DNA from: Bimuria novae-zelandiae CBS 107.79
Taxonomy: Eukaryota > Ascomycota > Dothideomycetes > Pleosporales > Didymosphaeriaceae
Direction of reading: 5' to 3'
Length of the DNA stretch: 64,000 nucleotides
NCBI GenBank assembly: GCA_010015655.1
Contig: ML976803.1
Coordinates: 1 to 64,000 of the forward strand
Positions within the stretch are counted from its first letter, which is position 1. Each line of letters starts with the position of its first letter. The position numbers and the translations under genes are program-made. The notes under the pieces are model-generated. The model was not told the origin of the DNA, did not search any database, and was given only the letters and a program-made list of their open reading frames with translations. Of this stretch, positions 12,121 to 24,000 are shown piece after piece.

Positions 12121-12565
12121 TCGCCGTTCCTCGTGCCGCCGCATTGACGTGGTCTGGGGTTGCCGCGCGTGATTAGTTCTTGCGGGACCCGACCGCTCGG
12201 TTCGGCCCAGCGCGTTGGCATGCTATAATGGTATCTGTGACACGGCTTATCCTAAAACAACTTTTCGGCTTTGCCTGTTTTGAGACTGGGTGGAAGGCAG
12301 ACAGCCGATTTACTGTACGGCTTCTTATTGGGGGCTGTAACGCTTGCTATACGCGCCTAAGAATGCTTCAAGTTGAGTATATGGAATGTCCCTAGCAGCT
12401 GACCCTCCTCACTGTCTTAGTGAATCTTTCACCACCTTCTTCTCTGGCTGATCCTTTGGCTTCTTCATCCCCAAATCTGCTGCGCGAACTGTCTGTTAGC
12501 GCTTTACTACTAACGACACATACTATTCAACACTCTACTAGTACAACTGTGTTACACGACAAAGA
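12121..12565. other. No supported gene; spacer
   Basis: Contains no recognised family. It may include the decayed end of the LINE fragment and the promoter of the CorA-like gene. Confidence 0.35.
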
Positions 12566-13500
12566 ATGAAACGCAAGCGATCCAGAGGTAAGGTTATACG
12601 ACATCGATTGTTGATATTGCGCGGTCTGATTAAACCTTGGCTTCACAGTTACGCCCGAAAATTACACGCGAGCGATAATATCGCTCTCAAGATGTTCAAG
12701 CACATATGTCTTCCCAGGGAACAATTATGTTGATATGGGAGACTGGATGCTACTAGACCGTGATCTTCTCAATCTTCCAAAAAGAGAAGAACAAGCCATC
12801 CCGTTCGCTTCTGATGCCGGAGAAACTCACGACCTCGTTGTCGTGTACAACAGCGGGGAAGGGAAGTGGGGTGTGCAAGGATATAGTCAAGAGGAACATG
12901 AGAACTTCTACGCTGCTACTACAGTGCCTGAGGCAGGTCTCGGGCAGTTAGTCTTCATTCGAGGTTTCATCTCGCCATCGTGGGTGTCGACCATTGGGAG
13001 CAAATACAACATCGATCCGGAGTTTTTTAGGCGACACATGGAATACCTTTCGGCGAGTGTTGACCGGCATGCATACAGTTTTCCATCTCTCGCCAGTTCG
13101 TCAAACAACATATTCCGGCTTTGTGTGAGCACACTTCTTCATCGCGATGGTTTTGGTGAACTGGATCTTCAGTCGCAGCGATCCTATCAATCGACTGAAC
13201 TTGGGATATACAAGATACAACAGCTTGGATCTACTAAGGTCCATTGTGGGGATTCATTAGTGCGCGAGTACTCTACCTTGTGCTCGTCCTTCTCTGTAAT
13301 TGAGCAATGGATATCGCTTTGTGTCACAAAGACAGACCAAGGCTGGGCCGTTAACATATCTCACCACATGGCCCGAGGCAGACTTGCTGACACATAACCT
13401 AGTTGTTGTTTGGATGGACCAAGGTAGACCCTTGGAGAAGTCACCTCCCGGACCATGGACACGTCACATCGAATCCAAGGCCACAGCGTTACCCGCGGAG
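12566..13500 (+). pseudogene. CorA-like Mg2+ transporter family, N-terminal part only, broken
   Basis: Exon 1 (12566-12587, MKRKRSR) joins exon 2 (from 12649) across a 61-nt intron with donor GTAAGG and acceptor ACAG, in phase. Exon 2 continues open to 13397 and contains QLVFIRGFISPSWVSTIGSKY followed by NIDPEFFRRHMEYLS, then LPSL-like SFPSLASSSNNIFRL. This is the signature of the cytoplasmic N-terminal part of fungal proteins annotated as CorA-like Mg2+ transporters. The expected continuation VVWMDQGRPLEKSPPGPW is present at 13405-13470 but one frame away, after about 55 nt of unrelated sequence containing a weak GT...CTAG intron. No donor/acceptor pair restores the phase neatly. The transmembrane helices and GMN motif that would follow are absent. 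It is probably a truncated pseudogene; a non-canonical intron cannot be excluded. Confidence 0.6.
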
Positions 13501-13726
13501 GTTTCGAGGTTTCCGCTCGACCTGCTGCCTTACTGAGCATGCCCACCGTGTGCCTGACTGGCATCGAAATCCTGGCGCCAAGCTCGACTTGTTGCGTGTT
13601 CTTTCAATATCATCTGGAGTATGGGAAGATAAAAAATCGATCGAGTGGAACAAATCCTGGTATGCACTTCGAAATACAGTATGTTGTGGTGCTGATCTCT
13701 CAAGACGAAAATAGGTAGCGCTCACG

Positions 13727-14374
13727 TTACAAGCGGGACCTTTTTGCCGTGCTCGAGAGTTTCTGGCAACGTGTTTTGACTATACGACGTGCGGCATCTC
13801 TCATCTTGCTGGCAGATTCAAGTCTATCATCAGCTACCTGTTCAATGCGGCTCCATGTCTGATCGGATAGATAACCCAGCGTGACGCCATGCTTAAGGAT
13901 ATGATCGATTCCCTGCGGTGATTTCCAATCAAGTCGGCTCACGCCTTTGTCCGATGCCTCGTCGTGAAAGACGCGTTCAATCATGTCTTTCTCGTTGCTT
14001 GGAATTGCTGCCGCAATCTTGAGTAACACATCTGGATGACCGGTGTCGATGTTCCACAGATCTTTGCGGCCACAAAGATGTACGCTGGTCGAGGTATGTC
14101 CTTCTCCGCGGCGAAGTACTAGGTATCACATCATTTGTTCGGGAAGACGCTCTTCTGTAAGCCCTTGGAAATGTTCTGACAGTCCGATGAAGTATGTACC
14201 CAGCTCTCGACAGCAAATCCCCTCCCTCCGGGAAGAAAGAAGGTCGTTACCGCCGTCTGGATTACCGGGGTTTCCTATTAATAATGTCCCACATTGCGTC
14301 GCGAAGCACATTGTGTAGCGAAGCCAATCACAGATTTTCTGGATTATACTTCCAATATAGCTCGCAGCAGGCAA
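13727..14374 (-). pseudogene. Unrecognised fungal gene relic with a frameshift
   Basis: The minus-strand frame ending at 13727 reads DLWNIDTGHPDVLLKIAAAI, then IERVFHDE, RLDWKSPQGIDHILKHG, LGYLSDQTWSRIEQVAD and KMRDAARRI, a coherent helical protein. Immediately upstream, the better-looking sequence (DIPRPAYIFVAAK) lies in a different frame, so the two join only if one base is gained or lost near 14062. Further upstream (14374-14126) another frame is open to a stop. I do not recognise the family. No intron solves the join. This is a decayed gene, or a multi-exon gene whose structure I cannot resolve. Confidence 0.35.
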
Positions 14375-15734
14375 ATAATCTTTAACAATATATAGGAATA
14401 ATATATTTTACTCTCTTAGGAACGCATGCTGCCTCTATAATACAAAAAGTACCGTCGTGTAGTGGCATTCCTGGCCTATTAAACCTTAGTAGTGTTTTAG
14501 GACGAAATTTTTGTTACTGAGCAACAGGCTTCGGGCGCATGATTTTTGTATGAGAGGCAGCCTAACGCCCGAGTTAATTCCCAAAAATTGAACTCATAAA
14601 ATCCAATGTTTGCCCTCCTGATAGCTTTGAGTGAAATGATGCGTTACTATTGCTTTTAATACGAACAATATCCGTCTTAACCTGCCGTTAGACGGTGACG
14701 TGGCTGGCGTTGAGGTCGGTCTATTGCTGACCCGATGGCTTGTAGAACATTATAGTTATATCCAGATCGATTTTAAAGAGCCGCCTACGCGCCAGCAAAT
14801 CCGTGATTAATGTATAACAAAGTAGGTTAGTTACCTAAACACTTTATAATGGTAGTAGTCTTGTCCTGCTTCGGTAATGCGCGTTTACTGGTAGTCGGAT
14901 AAAACGAAGAAACACTATTTCCGTTCGGCCTTCATCAGATCGAGCCTGAACGACGATTAACGCAAGAAATGTTTCTTAGCATGTACTGTATTTGTAGCGT
15001 GCTGCGATGCCATTCCCTTGTCTGGTGAAGAGCGCGCGTGTCTGGCCAATCAACGTAGGTCCTATAAAACCTCGGCGCGTAAACTTCTATACGACACCGA
15101 GCCATCACCGCCAATTGCTTAACAACACTCCACTTCATTGCATAGACCTTGTACCGTTTCAGCCGCAATCCTGCCTACGCCGCATCGTTAGGGAATGGGC
15201 GGCTCGCGGTTCTGTATCAGATCTACATACCGCGCCGCAATGGGTTTGAGCCACCGGCGCCTGCACGTGTCCCCGAACAGATCGAATCATCCCAGCGCTT
15301 ATACCGGGCCTCCATTGAGTCGCATCTCCACCAACACATCGACCGAGAGTTAAGCTCACCTTGCTGCATACACTGCTGTCAACGATGTACCTTCAGCTTG
15401 TTCCCCTAACATGTAGGATTGCGGCGCAAGCCGATTTCTGCGCGTAGGCCTCGCGGCGACTGGAGGCTCTGAGCGGCAATGCCAATTTATAGAGACCTGC
15501 AGGCATAGGCCGAGTAGTTTTTATGCGTTATGCCTCATGCCTTGACTGAAGATCGACAATTCTCTAATTCCTATATTCCTTAAGCCTTACCATCTCAGTT
15601 TTTGCCCAGCATTTCGTTTCCTTTCGCCGGCCGCTTGCGCCTCGTCAAACGTTCATTTCCAAGGTAATAGTGCCACTGGTTTGGCGCTCTGCTTGGTTCC
15701 GTTCTTTCCGTATTGTTTCTTCTTCCTCTAGACG
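14375..15734. other. Intergenic region upstream of the DUF3176 gene
   Basis: No gene seen. It contains a short imperfect inverted repeat (14429-14450 with 14538-14562) about 130 bp across that could be a small MITE-like element. The last 150 bases are pyrimidine-rich, as is usual for a fungal 5' region before the ATG at 15735. Confidence 0.4.
14429..14562. repeat. Short imperfect inverted repeat (MITE-like)
   Basis: The left arm TGCTGCCTCTATAATACAAA is mirrored by a right arm with TTTTGTATGAGAGGCAGC, with a few mismatches. No clear target duplication was found. Confidence 0.35.
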
Positions 15735-18137
15735 ATGTCTAAACTTCCTATATCCCCATTCTGGTCTCGCAACCCGCAGATTCCCATATTCCTCGATACA
15801 GGCAACGGCCGCGAGCAAATTTGCCCCAACTGTGATCTTAATTCGAGAGACCATCCGATCCACTGCATCACTACCGCCTCGCCGGCACCTCCTTCCTACT
15901 GTTCAGCTGCATCGCCTGCGACTACCTCGGAGACTCTGGCGGCTCCTCCTTCTTACCAATCGACCGCATCGACTGCAGCTTCCTCAAGAAATCTAGCAGT
16001 TCCCGTCCTTCATCTGGAAACACCACGGCGCTGGTATCGACCTCAGCCTCCTCGTCCCGCACTTCGGTTCGATATCCAGTCCAATGCGGCAGGAAGGCCC
16101 CGCGCACGAGCTCGTCGGGTGACGTTCTCCCCCCTGTCGCCGGTGACAACAATACAAGAGGATGACTCCGGGCGGAGAAGCTATGCTAGCGGGTCATCAA
16201 TCCCGAATACCCCGGTAGACGATATCGAGCACCCGAAGAAGAGCAACCTGGGACTGGGAATCCCAGAAGCCCCGTTCAACCCCGATCCCAGTCCGATACG
16301 ATCTCCGGGAAGCGAGCGACTCGCCACAGCCGAGAAAGGCCAAAACATTAGGAAGACCTCGACACCCAATCTCGCAGAGGGTATTGAGCAAAAGCTATGG
16401 AAGTACAGCGCCTCGAGCAACGTTGTCAAGCGCTGGCTTCTCGAGATCATCAGCTGGCTAGTGAGTGCGTTGTGCATGAGTGCAATAACAATCCTATTGT
16501 TCTACCTGCAGAACAAGCCTTTGCCGAACCACTGGCCTATGAACATCACATTAAACGCCTACATTGCTATCCTTTCGAGGGTTGCCTCTGCCTCCCTTAT
16601 GCTTCCTATTTCAGAGGCGATCGGTCAGCTCAAATGGAGCTGGTTTCAAGGTCGTTCGAAGAAGATGTGGGATTTCGAACTGTTCGACAACGCGTCTCGT
16701 GGCCCTTGGGGGTCTCTGATGCTACTCGTTCGAACGAGAGGCATGACACTTGCCGCGCTTGGTGCCGCCATCACGATTTTCGTCATGGCAATGGATCCCT
16801 TCTTTCAGCAAGTCGTTCGCTATCCTCAACGCACTGTGCTTCAACTGCAGAACAGTTCGATACCCAGGGTTACTCGCTATGAGCCACACTATACGAAGAA
16901 ATGGCAATCGGGAGAGCAAGTCTTGAATCCCGATCGAGACATCAGTGCGATAGTCGACAAGTTCTTTTTCGATATGGGCGTACCCCAAGTCCAGGTTGGA
17001 AATGGAACACGTGCGGAAGTTCCATTGTCTTGCCCTACGAGCGACTGTACGTGGGAGCCCTACGATACACTTGGCGTCTGTAGCGGGTGTGAGGACGTAG
17101 CTGACATGCTCGACTTTGGTTGCCTTCCGGCGAAATTGGATTGGGTCCAAAATGCAACCTCTTTCGCTCCCTACGAGAATGGAACTGTGTGTGGGTGGTT
17201 CTTCAATGCGACCAGCGAGGATCGCATGCTCATGTTAGGCTACGAGGTAGATCCCTTGACGAATCAACCGTCTGGTGAGATCTTAACAACCCGTACCCTA
17301 CCTCTCATCACCAACATTAACAGAAAACCTTTGTTCGGTGGCTCCATCAACTTCAAACATATCCGGAACCCAATTAATAACTTCGTGGTCGTGTCGACTG
17401 CGGATGGACCAGATCAAGACAGCATCTTGAAGAGCATTTTTCAACATGAAAAGCCACGGGCGCTAGAGTGCGTCCTATCGTGGTGCGTCAAGACAATCGA
17501 GTCATCATACCATGACGCAACCTACACCGAGATCATCAAAGATCGCTTCATTAACACGACTGCGGGACCGTATCCATGGACGGTGATCCCAGTCTACTCT
17601 TCAAACCCGAAAGTTGGATCACATATATATTACCTACAAAGCATCACGGTCGATCCACACGCGTCCAACGGTCAGGGCAATGTCTCTAGTTACGGAGCTT
17701 CGAATGATACAGTCATCGAAATCGTCCGGATTTTCGATGTCTATCTGCCATCCTTTGCGACACTCGCAAACAACGTGTCGGAGAGGTTCTTGAAGTATCA
17801 GACCTGGGATGAAAATCCATACATACGGGAGTACCCGATCAATCCGTGGTCTGCACCTAACAACATTACCCATCATATGGAGAGGCTTGCGACAGTTATG
17901 ACGAATACTATCCGGCAGTCGAGCGGCGATGCGGCCATCGGAAAATCTTTCAGTGTGGAAACGTATATCGGAGTTCGCTGGGTGTGGCTTTCTTTACCGG
18001 TTGGACTCCTAGTATTAGCTCTGATCTTCCTTGCTGGCACTGTTATACGCACTTCGATGGAGAACGACCGCGTTGGTGTCTGGAAGAACTCGGCCATCGC
18101 AACGCTTCTGTCTGCACAGCCTCGCCTTCCGCACTAA
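15735..18137 (+). CDS. DUF3176 family membrane protein, C-terminus replaced by LTR sequence
   Basis: One uninterrupted frame of 800 codons from an ATG preceded by a pyrimidine-rich leader. The first 220 residues are Pro/Ser/Thr-rich and probably disordered. From about residue 235 comes the DUF3176 signature: a membrane helix (WLVSALCMSAITILLFYL), then NITLNAYIAILSRVASASLM, ISEAIGQLKW, WSWFQGRSKKMWDFELFDNASRGPWG, and a second membrane helix after RTRGMTLAALGAA. A long Cys-containing outer domain follows, with N-glycosylation sequons and paired Cys (CPTSDCTWEPYDTLGVCSGC). A last membrane helix (WVWLSLPVGLLVLALIFLAG) and the usual 'VWKNSAIATLL' follow. Function is unknown; it is a plasma- or endomembrane protein by topology. 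The Copia-1 LTR begins at 18109, so the final residues (LSAQPRLPH) and the TAA stop come from the transposon and the normal tail is missing. Codon use is ordinary, with no RIP nonsense codons. Confidence 0.93.
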   Translation: MSKLPISPFWSRNPQIPIFLDTGNGREQICPNCDLNSRDHPIHCITTASPAPPSYCSAASPATTSETLAAPPSYQSTASTAASSRNLAVPVLHLETPRRWYRPQPPRPALRFDIQSNAAGRPRARARRVTFSPLSPVTTIQEDDSGRRSYASGSSIPNTPVDDIEHPKKSNLGLGIPEAPFNPDPSPIRSPGSERLATAEKGQNIRKTSTPNLAEGIEQKLWKYSASSNVVKRWLLEIISWLVSALCMSAITILLFYLQNKPLPNHWPMNITLNAYIAILSRVASASLMLPISEAIGQLKWSWFQGRSKKMWDFELFDNASRGPWGSLMLLVRTRGMTLAALGAAITIFVMAMDPFFQQVVRYPQRTVLQLQNSSIPRVTRYEPHYTKKWQSGEQVLNPDRDISAIVDKFFFDMGVPQVQVGNGTRAEVPLSCPTSDCTWEPYDTLGVCSGCEDVADMLDFGCLPAKLDWVQNATSFAPYENGTVCGWFFNATSEDRMLMLGYEVDPLTNQPSGEILTTRTLPLITNINRKPLFGGSINFKHIRNPINNFVVVSTADGPDQDSILKSIFQHEKPRALECVLSWCVKTIESSYHDATYTEIIKDRFINTTAGPYPWTVIPVYSSNPKVGSHIYYLQSITVDPHASNGQGNVSSYGASNDTVIEIVRIFDVYLPSFATLANNVSERFLKYQTWDENPYIREYPINPWSAPNNITHHMERLATVMTNTIRQSSGDAAIGKSFSVETYIGVRWVWLSLPVGLLVLALIFLAGTVIRTSMENDRVGVWKNSAIATLLSAQPRLPH

Positions 18138-18361
18138 GGGAACTGTGTAACCCTATCATACCCCTGTACCCCCTCACTTCTAGTTAACCTGATACTGTAC
18201 CGAAACCCCTTCGCCTCCACACCACCTAGTACTCTATCACATCTACAAGAACTAGAAGGAAGGTATATAGAACTATTATAGCACACACACAAGACAAGAC
18301 AGACACCAGATACTAAAGACAGAGAGTTACTTGTTTATTCCTTACTACCTGTAAACCGACA
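18109..18361 (+). repeat. Copia-1 5' LTR
   Basis: Starts TGTCTGCACAGCCTCGCC and ends ACCGACA. Nearly identical to 29572-29824, with differences mostly C/T and G/A transitions. It supplies the stop codon of the DUF3176 gene at 18135-18137. Confidence 0.95.
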
Positions 18362-18635
18362 CTAATCAGTGGTTACCCTTACAGTCGATGCTATAAGAGA
18401 TAACCACAGACAGCAAGGAGAACTAGAAGAGACACGACAAGGGGTATAGCGATACCCTAAACTATATACTAACAAGACTCTAAGCGTTTACCTGGGTCTC
18501 CGCGTCTATTACGCCTTCGCCAGAAGCTCGCGCGTTGTAGCCTACCACTAAGTAATAAGGACTCTAAGCGTTTACCTAAGTCCCTGTCTATCACGCTCTA
18601 CAGTACCCGCTACTAACAGTACTATTAATTAACCT

Positions 18636-20888
18636 ATGTCTTACTCTCTTAAAGAGACGCCTTACGACCCCTAAATTACTTTCCTATAATGCCTTTCACC
18701 AACTATCTTACGAAGGAAGAATAGGCGCTTATTAATAAGAATAGCTAGGGCTAGCCCCTTAATATTAATAAGAATACAAATATTACGAAAATTAACATAA
18801 AAAGTGTAAACACATACATCCTCTTCTACTACCGAATCTCCCGAAACAAAGAATAGGAGGACTATAAGCTATAGGAGCAGATAACTATTATTTTTAAAGG
18901 ATAGCTAAAAGAACTCTTTAATAAAGGTAATAAATCTTTTATTACTAAATTCTAAGACCACCTACGCAAGCAAGGCGTCTTTATAGCTAAAAATAGTAAG
19001 TTAATTGCCTATAATATCGTAGAAGCGCTGCAGGGCGACTATTATAAATAGACTAATAAAAAGGTTACTTACTAGCTTAAAATAAATAAGAGGTTTAACT
19101 CGCGCTTTAATCCAAATCTTGCGACATCGCCTCTATATAATACGCCTCCGTTATAGTAATCTTCTTAATAACCCTCTACGCACCTTGCTTCTCCTTAACT
19201 AGCTCTAATAGCACACACTATCTACTAACCTATACCTTTACTAAAATAGTAGCCTACTACATACCTGCCCCCTTATTAGCAGCACAACGCGCCTTTATCC
19301 TCTACGCAGCAGCTAAACTAGTATAATACGTATAACCCCCATCTGTAGCACGAAAGCCCTACAGACGCCACACGTCTTAATAACACATATTAACTTATTA
19401 TAGACCTTTACAAGCTATACGATAATAAGAAGCGCTTTAAAGGTAAGCTATATAACGTGTTTAATACTAAATTTAGAATCTTCCGAGATAATTACAGCAA
19501 GATAGGGCTACCTAAGTAACACTAGAATTAAGCTTTTTCTATTATACTAAAAGATAAAGCGTCTAACTACTACTATAACCGCCTCGCGGGTCAGGGCTAT
19601 AATCTTAAGATAATAATAGGTATAATAAAGAGCCACTTCTATAATAAGGAGAATTATTAATTATACCTTAGTAAGTAGAGAATAACCACGCTAGCACGTA
19701 TAATTAGCGCCTACCCTAATAAATCTTGTCTTAATACTCTCTAATTACTTATTAATAAGCTCTAGAAGCTTTAACGCAGGTTAGGCTATAACTACTAAGG
19801 TAATAACGTGCTACGCGAATAACTACTTAATATATATAGTAGTATTAAGGACTATAACCTTGCCCTCTTTATCCTAGCGCCTACTTTTAAAGGCCTCTAC
19901 TTTACTCTACGCTTATTTATTAGCGCTGCTACCCGCTCGCGCGAGGCGCGTAATCTAAGCCTAACGTAATATACTACTAATAAGGAGTATTAGAACTACT
20001 ATAACCTCTAACACCCCTATAAGGACGACCCTAACGCAAACGGCTATAAGCAGTACTAGACTAATAGGACCTACAGAGGTAAAGGCTTATAAAGAGGTTA
20101 AGGTAATAAATTATAAAGATTCTTGTCGCGCTTCTTGCCGCAAGACGTTAACAATCGTGGACTCTATTAAGGCAACTCTTAAGGATTACCCTTCTAATAG
20201 CTACTACAACCTAAGTAATAGCAATCTTAGAAGAAATGCTTTATCTATAGTAAGCCTAGCTACTAATTAATAAAGCACTCTAGGGACAAGCGTAAGTAAT
20301 CTTATAATAGATTTCGCTAAATAGCGTTAGCCTACTTATACGACGCGTAACCTAACGTCGCTAACTTTTACACTTTCCTAACTAAGTATAAAGGTATTAA
20401 AATTAATAACAAGGCCTAGTAGATGCTCGCTACTAAAATAATAACTAAAGGAGATTAGTTTATTACTAAGTTCTCTAGTATAATTAATAGCAATTAGACA
20501 ATTACCTACCTAAACGACTAAGCTATATACCACGCGACTACACGAATTAACGCGTTTAGGGCTATAGATAACACGTCCGCTACTATATTTACGTTTAAGA
20601 ATTAATATAATAAGAAAGTCTTTTAAGGCATTATACCTAACACGGGAGCCTTAGGCGTCTTAACAGCTAGAGAACTACAAGCGACTACTCTATAGGCAGC
20701 TATAAGCTTGCAAATAGATATCTTAATAGCTGGGCAGCACCAAATCCGCTTTGGCAGAGGCCAGGCAATTACATCCATAGGCACCCTACACGTCGACACA
20801 GCAATTGGTTAAGTCACGTTCCACGTGCTACCTACTAATACGCCATTCTTGCTCTATCTGGCCGACATGGACAGACTAGGCGTCAGAT
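18636..20888 (+). pseudogene. Copia-1 gag and protease region (first part)
   Basis: Begins at an ATG reading MSYSLKETPYDP. It continues through RIP stops to the protease/pre-integrase junction, where PTNTPFLLYLADMDRLGV is still readable just before the Copia-2 insertion at 20889. Numerous TAA/TAG codons make it nonfunctional. Confidence 0.8.
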
Positions 20889-20893
20889 ATAAC
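20889..20893. repeat. Left target-site duplication of Copia-2 (ATAAC)
   Basis: Matches ATGAC at 26412-26416 apart from one G-to-A change. Joining the Copia-1 reading frame across the insertion needs only one copy (…VRYDN…). Confidence 0.8.
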
Positions 20894-21089
20894 TATGAAC
20901 CAAATAACTCCTGTATATCCCCCTCTGCCACTAGAGGTAAGCTATCTCCTATATACCCAGGCGCAAACATCCTAGATAACTGGCAAACAGCAAACAAAAG
21001 GAAAATAAGCCATTAGCTTAGTGGCAAACATCAAAAACAAATAAAAGGAAAACAAGCCATTAGCTTAGTGGCAAACATCAAACCTCACA
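20894..21089 (-). repeat. Copia-2 3' LTR, with internal 47-bp tandem duplication
   Basis: Same sequence as 26263-26411, but 47 bp longer because the segment ending GCTTAGTGGCAAACATCAAA is present twice in tandem. Confidence 0.9.
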
Positions 21090-24000
21090 CACCCCCTCGC
21101 ACCTCCCACATGCTGGAGGGGCAATCGCCCCGTATATGAAGCCGTAGACGTACCCGCAAAAGTGGCTATCGCCAGATTTCATAGTGTTAAGCTTTTTACT
21201 TAACGTTTTTCCCGACAAATCGTCCACGGAGATCCACGAGATAGAGCTGCCTTATAAACTCCGCATGTTTCTGCTTTAAGAGCAACTTTGTAAGCCCGTC
21301 TACTAGCATTTTGATTATTAGCACCTATCTCACATAGAGTCGTCCTGCCTCTACTTCTTAACAGATTTATATCTTGTGTATGTCCACGTGTTTAATGCTC
21401 GTTTTTAGGCGGTCTTCCTGCTTATTAATAATGCCTACTAGTTGTTACATATAATAACCGGCGTCTTATTTAGCTTAAAACTGATCCCCTTAAAAAAGCG
21501 CAACCATTCCTAAAGTTATAATCTAGCGGTTAATAGAGCAAGTAGCTCTATCTCTATTATTAACTTACTAACGGTTCTTTGCACCGTAGATCTCTAATTA
21601 ACTAGTAAATTATATAGTAAGAAGAGATAGCTGTGGCTACTCTAGCGCGTTTCTATAACGTCCGCATACAACGCGTCTAATGCTCTGTAAAAGACAGGAT
21701 TAAGGTTACCTCTAGCGAGGATTTTGGTGGCGCTGTCGCCGTCGTCACTACTGCCCTAGAGAGCGTAGTACTTTATTGCTAGGAGATAGACCTACACCTT
21801 AAGTGCGTACTATACATGCAACTGCCCAAGATTAGTAAAATAATATGCTAAAATAATATGCGAGCGCGCAATATCTGGACGCGTCTAGCAAGTAATATAT
21901 ACTAAGCTACTAACTAATTACTAGTAATACGTTCGTCGTTTAGTATTAGGCTCCTCTATAGAAGCCTACAAGTTATTTGCGTATTATAATAATAGAGCCT
22001 CCAGCGTCTTGCCCTCTAGCTTTACATTAAATTAATAAGCGACCTTATTAATATACTTATCTTATAATAACTAAATCTTGCGCTGCTTCTTGTCTCGAAG
22101 TACTCGTACGCCTAGGAACGATGTAAGTTCTCCTATTATCTTTAAGTTGTAGTGTTTAATAAGCTTGCTAGCAATGCTGTCAAACAAGCGTTAGTTACTA
22201 CGATAGTAGGTAATTATAATATTATTAACAAAGATAAATAATATAAGGTAATTATTTATATACAAGTATAGGAACCCTAGGACACGCTTAAGGCCTAATT
22301 TCTTAACTATATAATAGAAATCTTTGTGCTAGAGTAGTGCTAACTCCTTTAAACTATATAGAGCGCGTAAGACCTCTAGGAACTCGCCATTATTGCTAAA
22401 GACGTCTAGGGTCTCTACTAAGAGCTTGCGATTAAGTAGGGCGTTTAAGAAAGCGTTAGGCGCGTTATACTGCTAAAGCTCTAGGTTAAACTTATTAGTA
22501 ATTACTAGTAAGGCCTAAAAACTTCGTGCTACTAGCGTCGCTACGTAAGTGTCTCTATACTGCTCCTTAAAGTCTCCTTGTATAACAAGCCGCGCCTTAA
22601 ACTTGTAAAGATAGCTATCTTCGTCGAACTTATAATTAAATACCTATATAAGCGAGAGTACCTTAATACCTTGCTTAGCCACTATCTTTCTATTTATCTT
22701 TATCTTGCAGAAACAGCCCTTGTCCTACACCTAGCGATACTCTTATCGAATGGCCTCTATAAACTACTTACCGAATTAGTGATACTTTAGCTAGTGTATA
22801 GACTTTGGTTTAAGGGGTAATTAGCTCCTGTAAAGTTGCTAGTTATTAAGAAAGCTAGATCCGCTATTTTAGCCTTGCTTAACGTTTATTAAAGTTGTAA
22901 AAGTATAAAGATATTTGTTAACGCGCCTAGCGCTAAAAATCGCCGCATGTAACTAAGGATTATTATAGTTTATTAGCCTACGCTTACGCCTGCCTAAAAC
23001 GATATTTTCCTCTAAAAAAAATTAAGGTTTTAACGCTAAGGAGCATTATTTATATGCCTATTAGGCATATAGTCTAGTATTTTAGTTATAAAATAGTTTA
23101 TAACTAGTTACTAGGTAGGTAAAGGCGGTGTTAAGTGCGCGTTAAAAAAATTAAGTGTCTTTATCTTCTTGTGCTAAGACTCTTTCCCTTAACACTAAAT
23201 CCTCCTTACCCCTAAGCTACTGCTATAATTAAGCCTTATTTTACTCTAATTTGTTTTCTAGCGTTTAAATTTATTCGTCTAGAATAACGTTATCGCCTCG
23301 TTTATCCAGATTTCTAGCTACCAGGCATGATATGTTATAAAATAAAGCGTCTACTATACGCTATATCTCTTTAACTTACTTAGTAATTGCGGAAGCCTTC
23401 TTATCTACTCTATACTTAACTTAGGAGAGAACTCCCTTGTTAGACGTAGTTAATTGCTAGAGTAATATACGCGCTCGCGCTTGCTGGGTTATTAGTAAGT
23501 CCTTTACTTTAATATTATCTTTATTTAGCATCTCTAGCATATCTAATAGCTTAATAGATCTCGCAATAGCTTGCGCGTCATACCCATCTTTACTACCTTT
23601 ATAAAAACGACTTAGGTTAAAAATAACGTCTCTTACGCAAATAACTTGGTCCTTTATTAGTAGCTAAATTCTAAAGATATTAGTTAAATTATATCCTACA
23701 AGATAGCTAATAAGAGCCCTAGACTGCGTCTTTACAGCCTTTAGCAGGTGTTTGTTTAATACGTATGCTTAATAACTAATAGGCCATATGTAAGAGACGA
23801 TAGGCTTGTGTCTCTAGACAATCTTATACAGAGTTTTCCAGCCTAACGACCTCGTTAGCGTATAGTTAAGTAAGTACCTTACTATCTTATATATCTCGTT
23901 CGCTAGCTTCTTAGGTAAGTTAGCCTATAACGTTAGCGCTCTCGCCTTCGTGCTAAGTGTCTTTTTAGCTATTTTAGCGCTGTCGTTCTGCTCTAGTATG

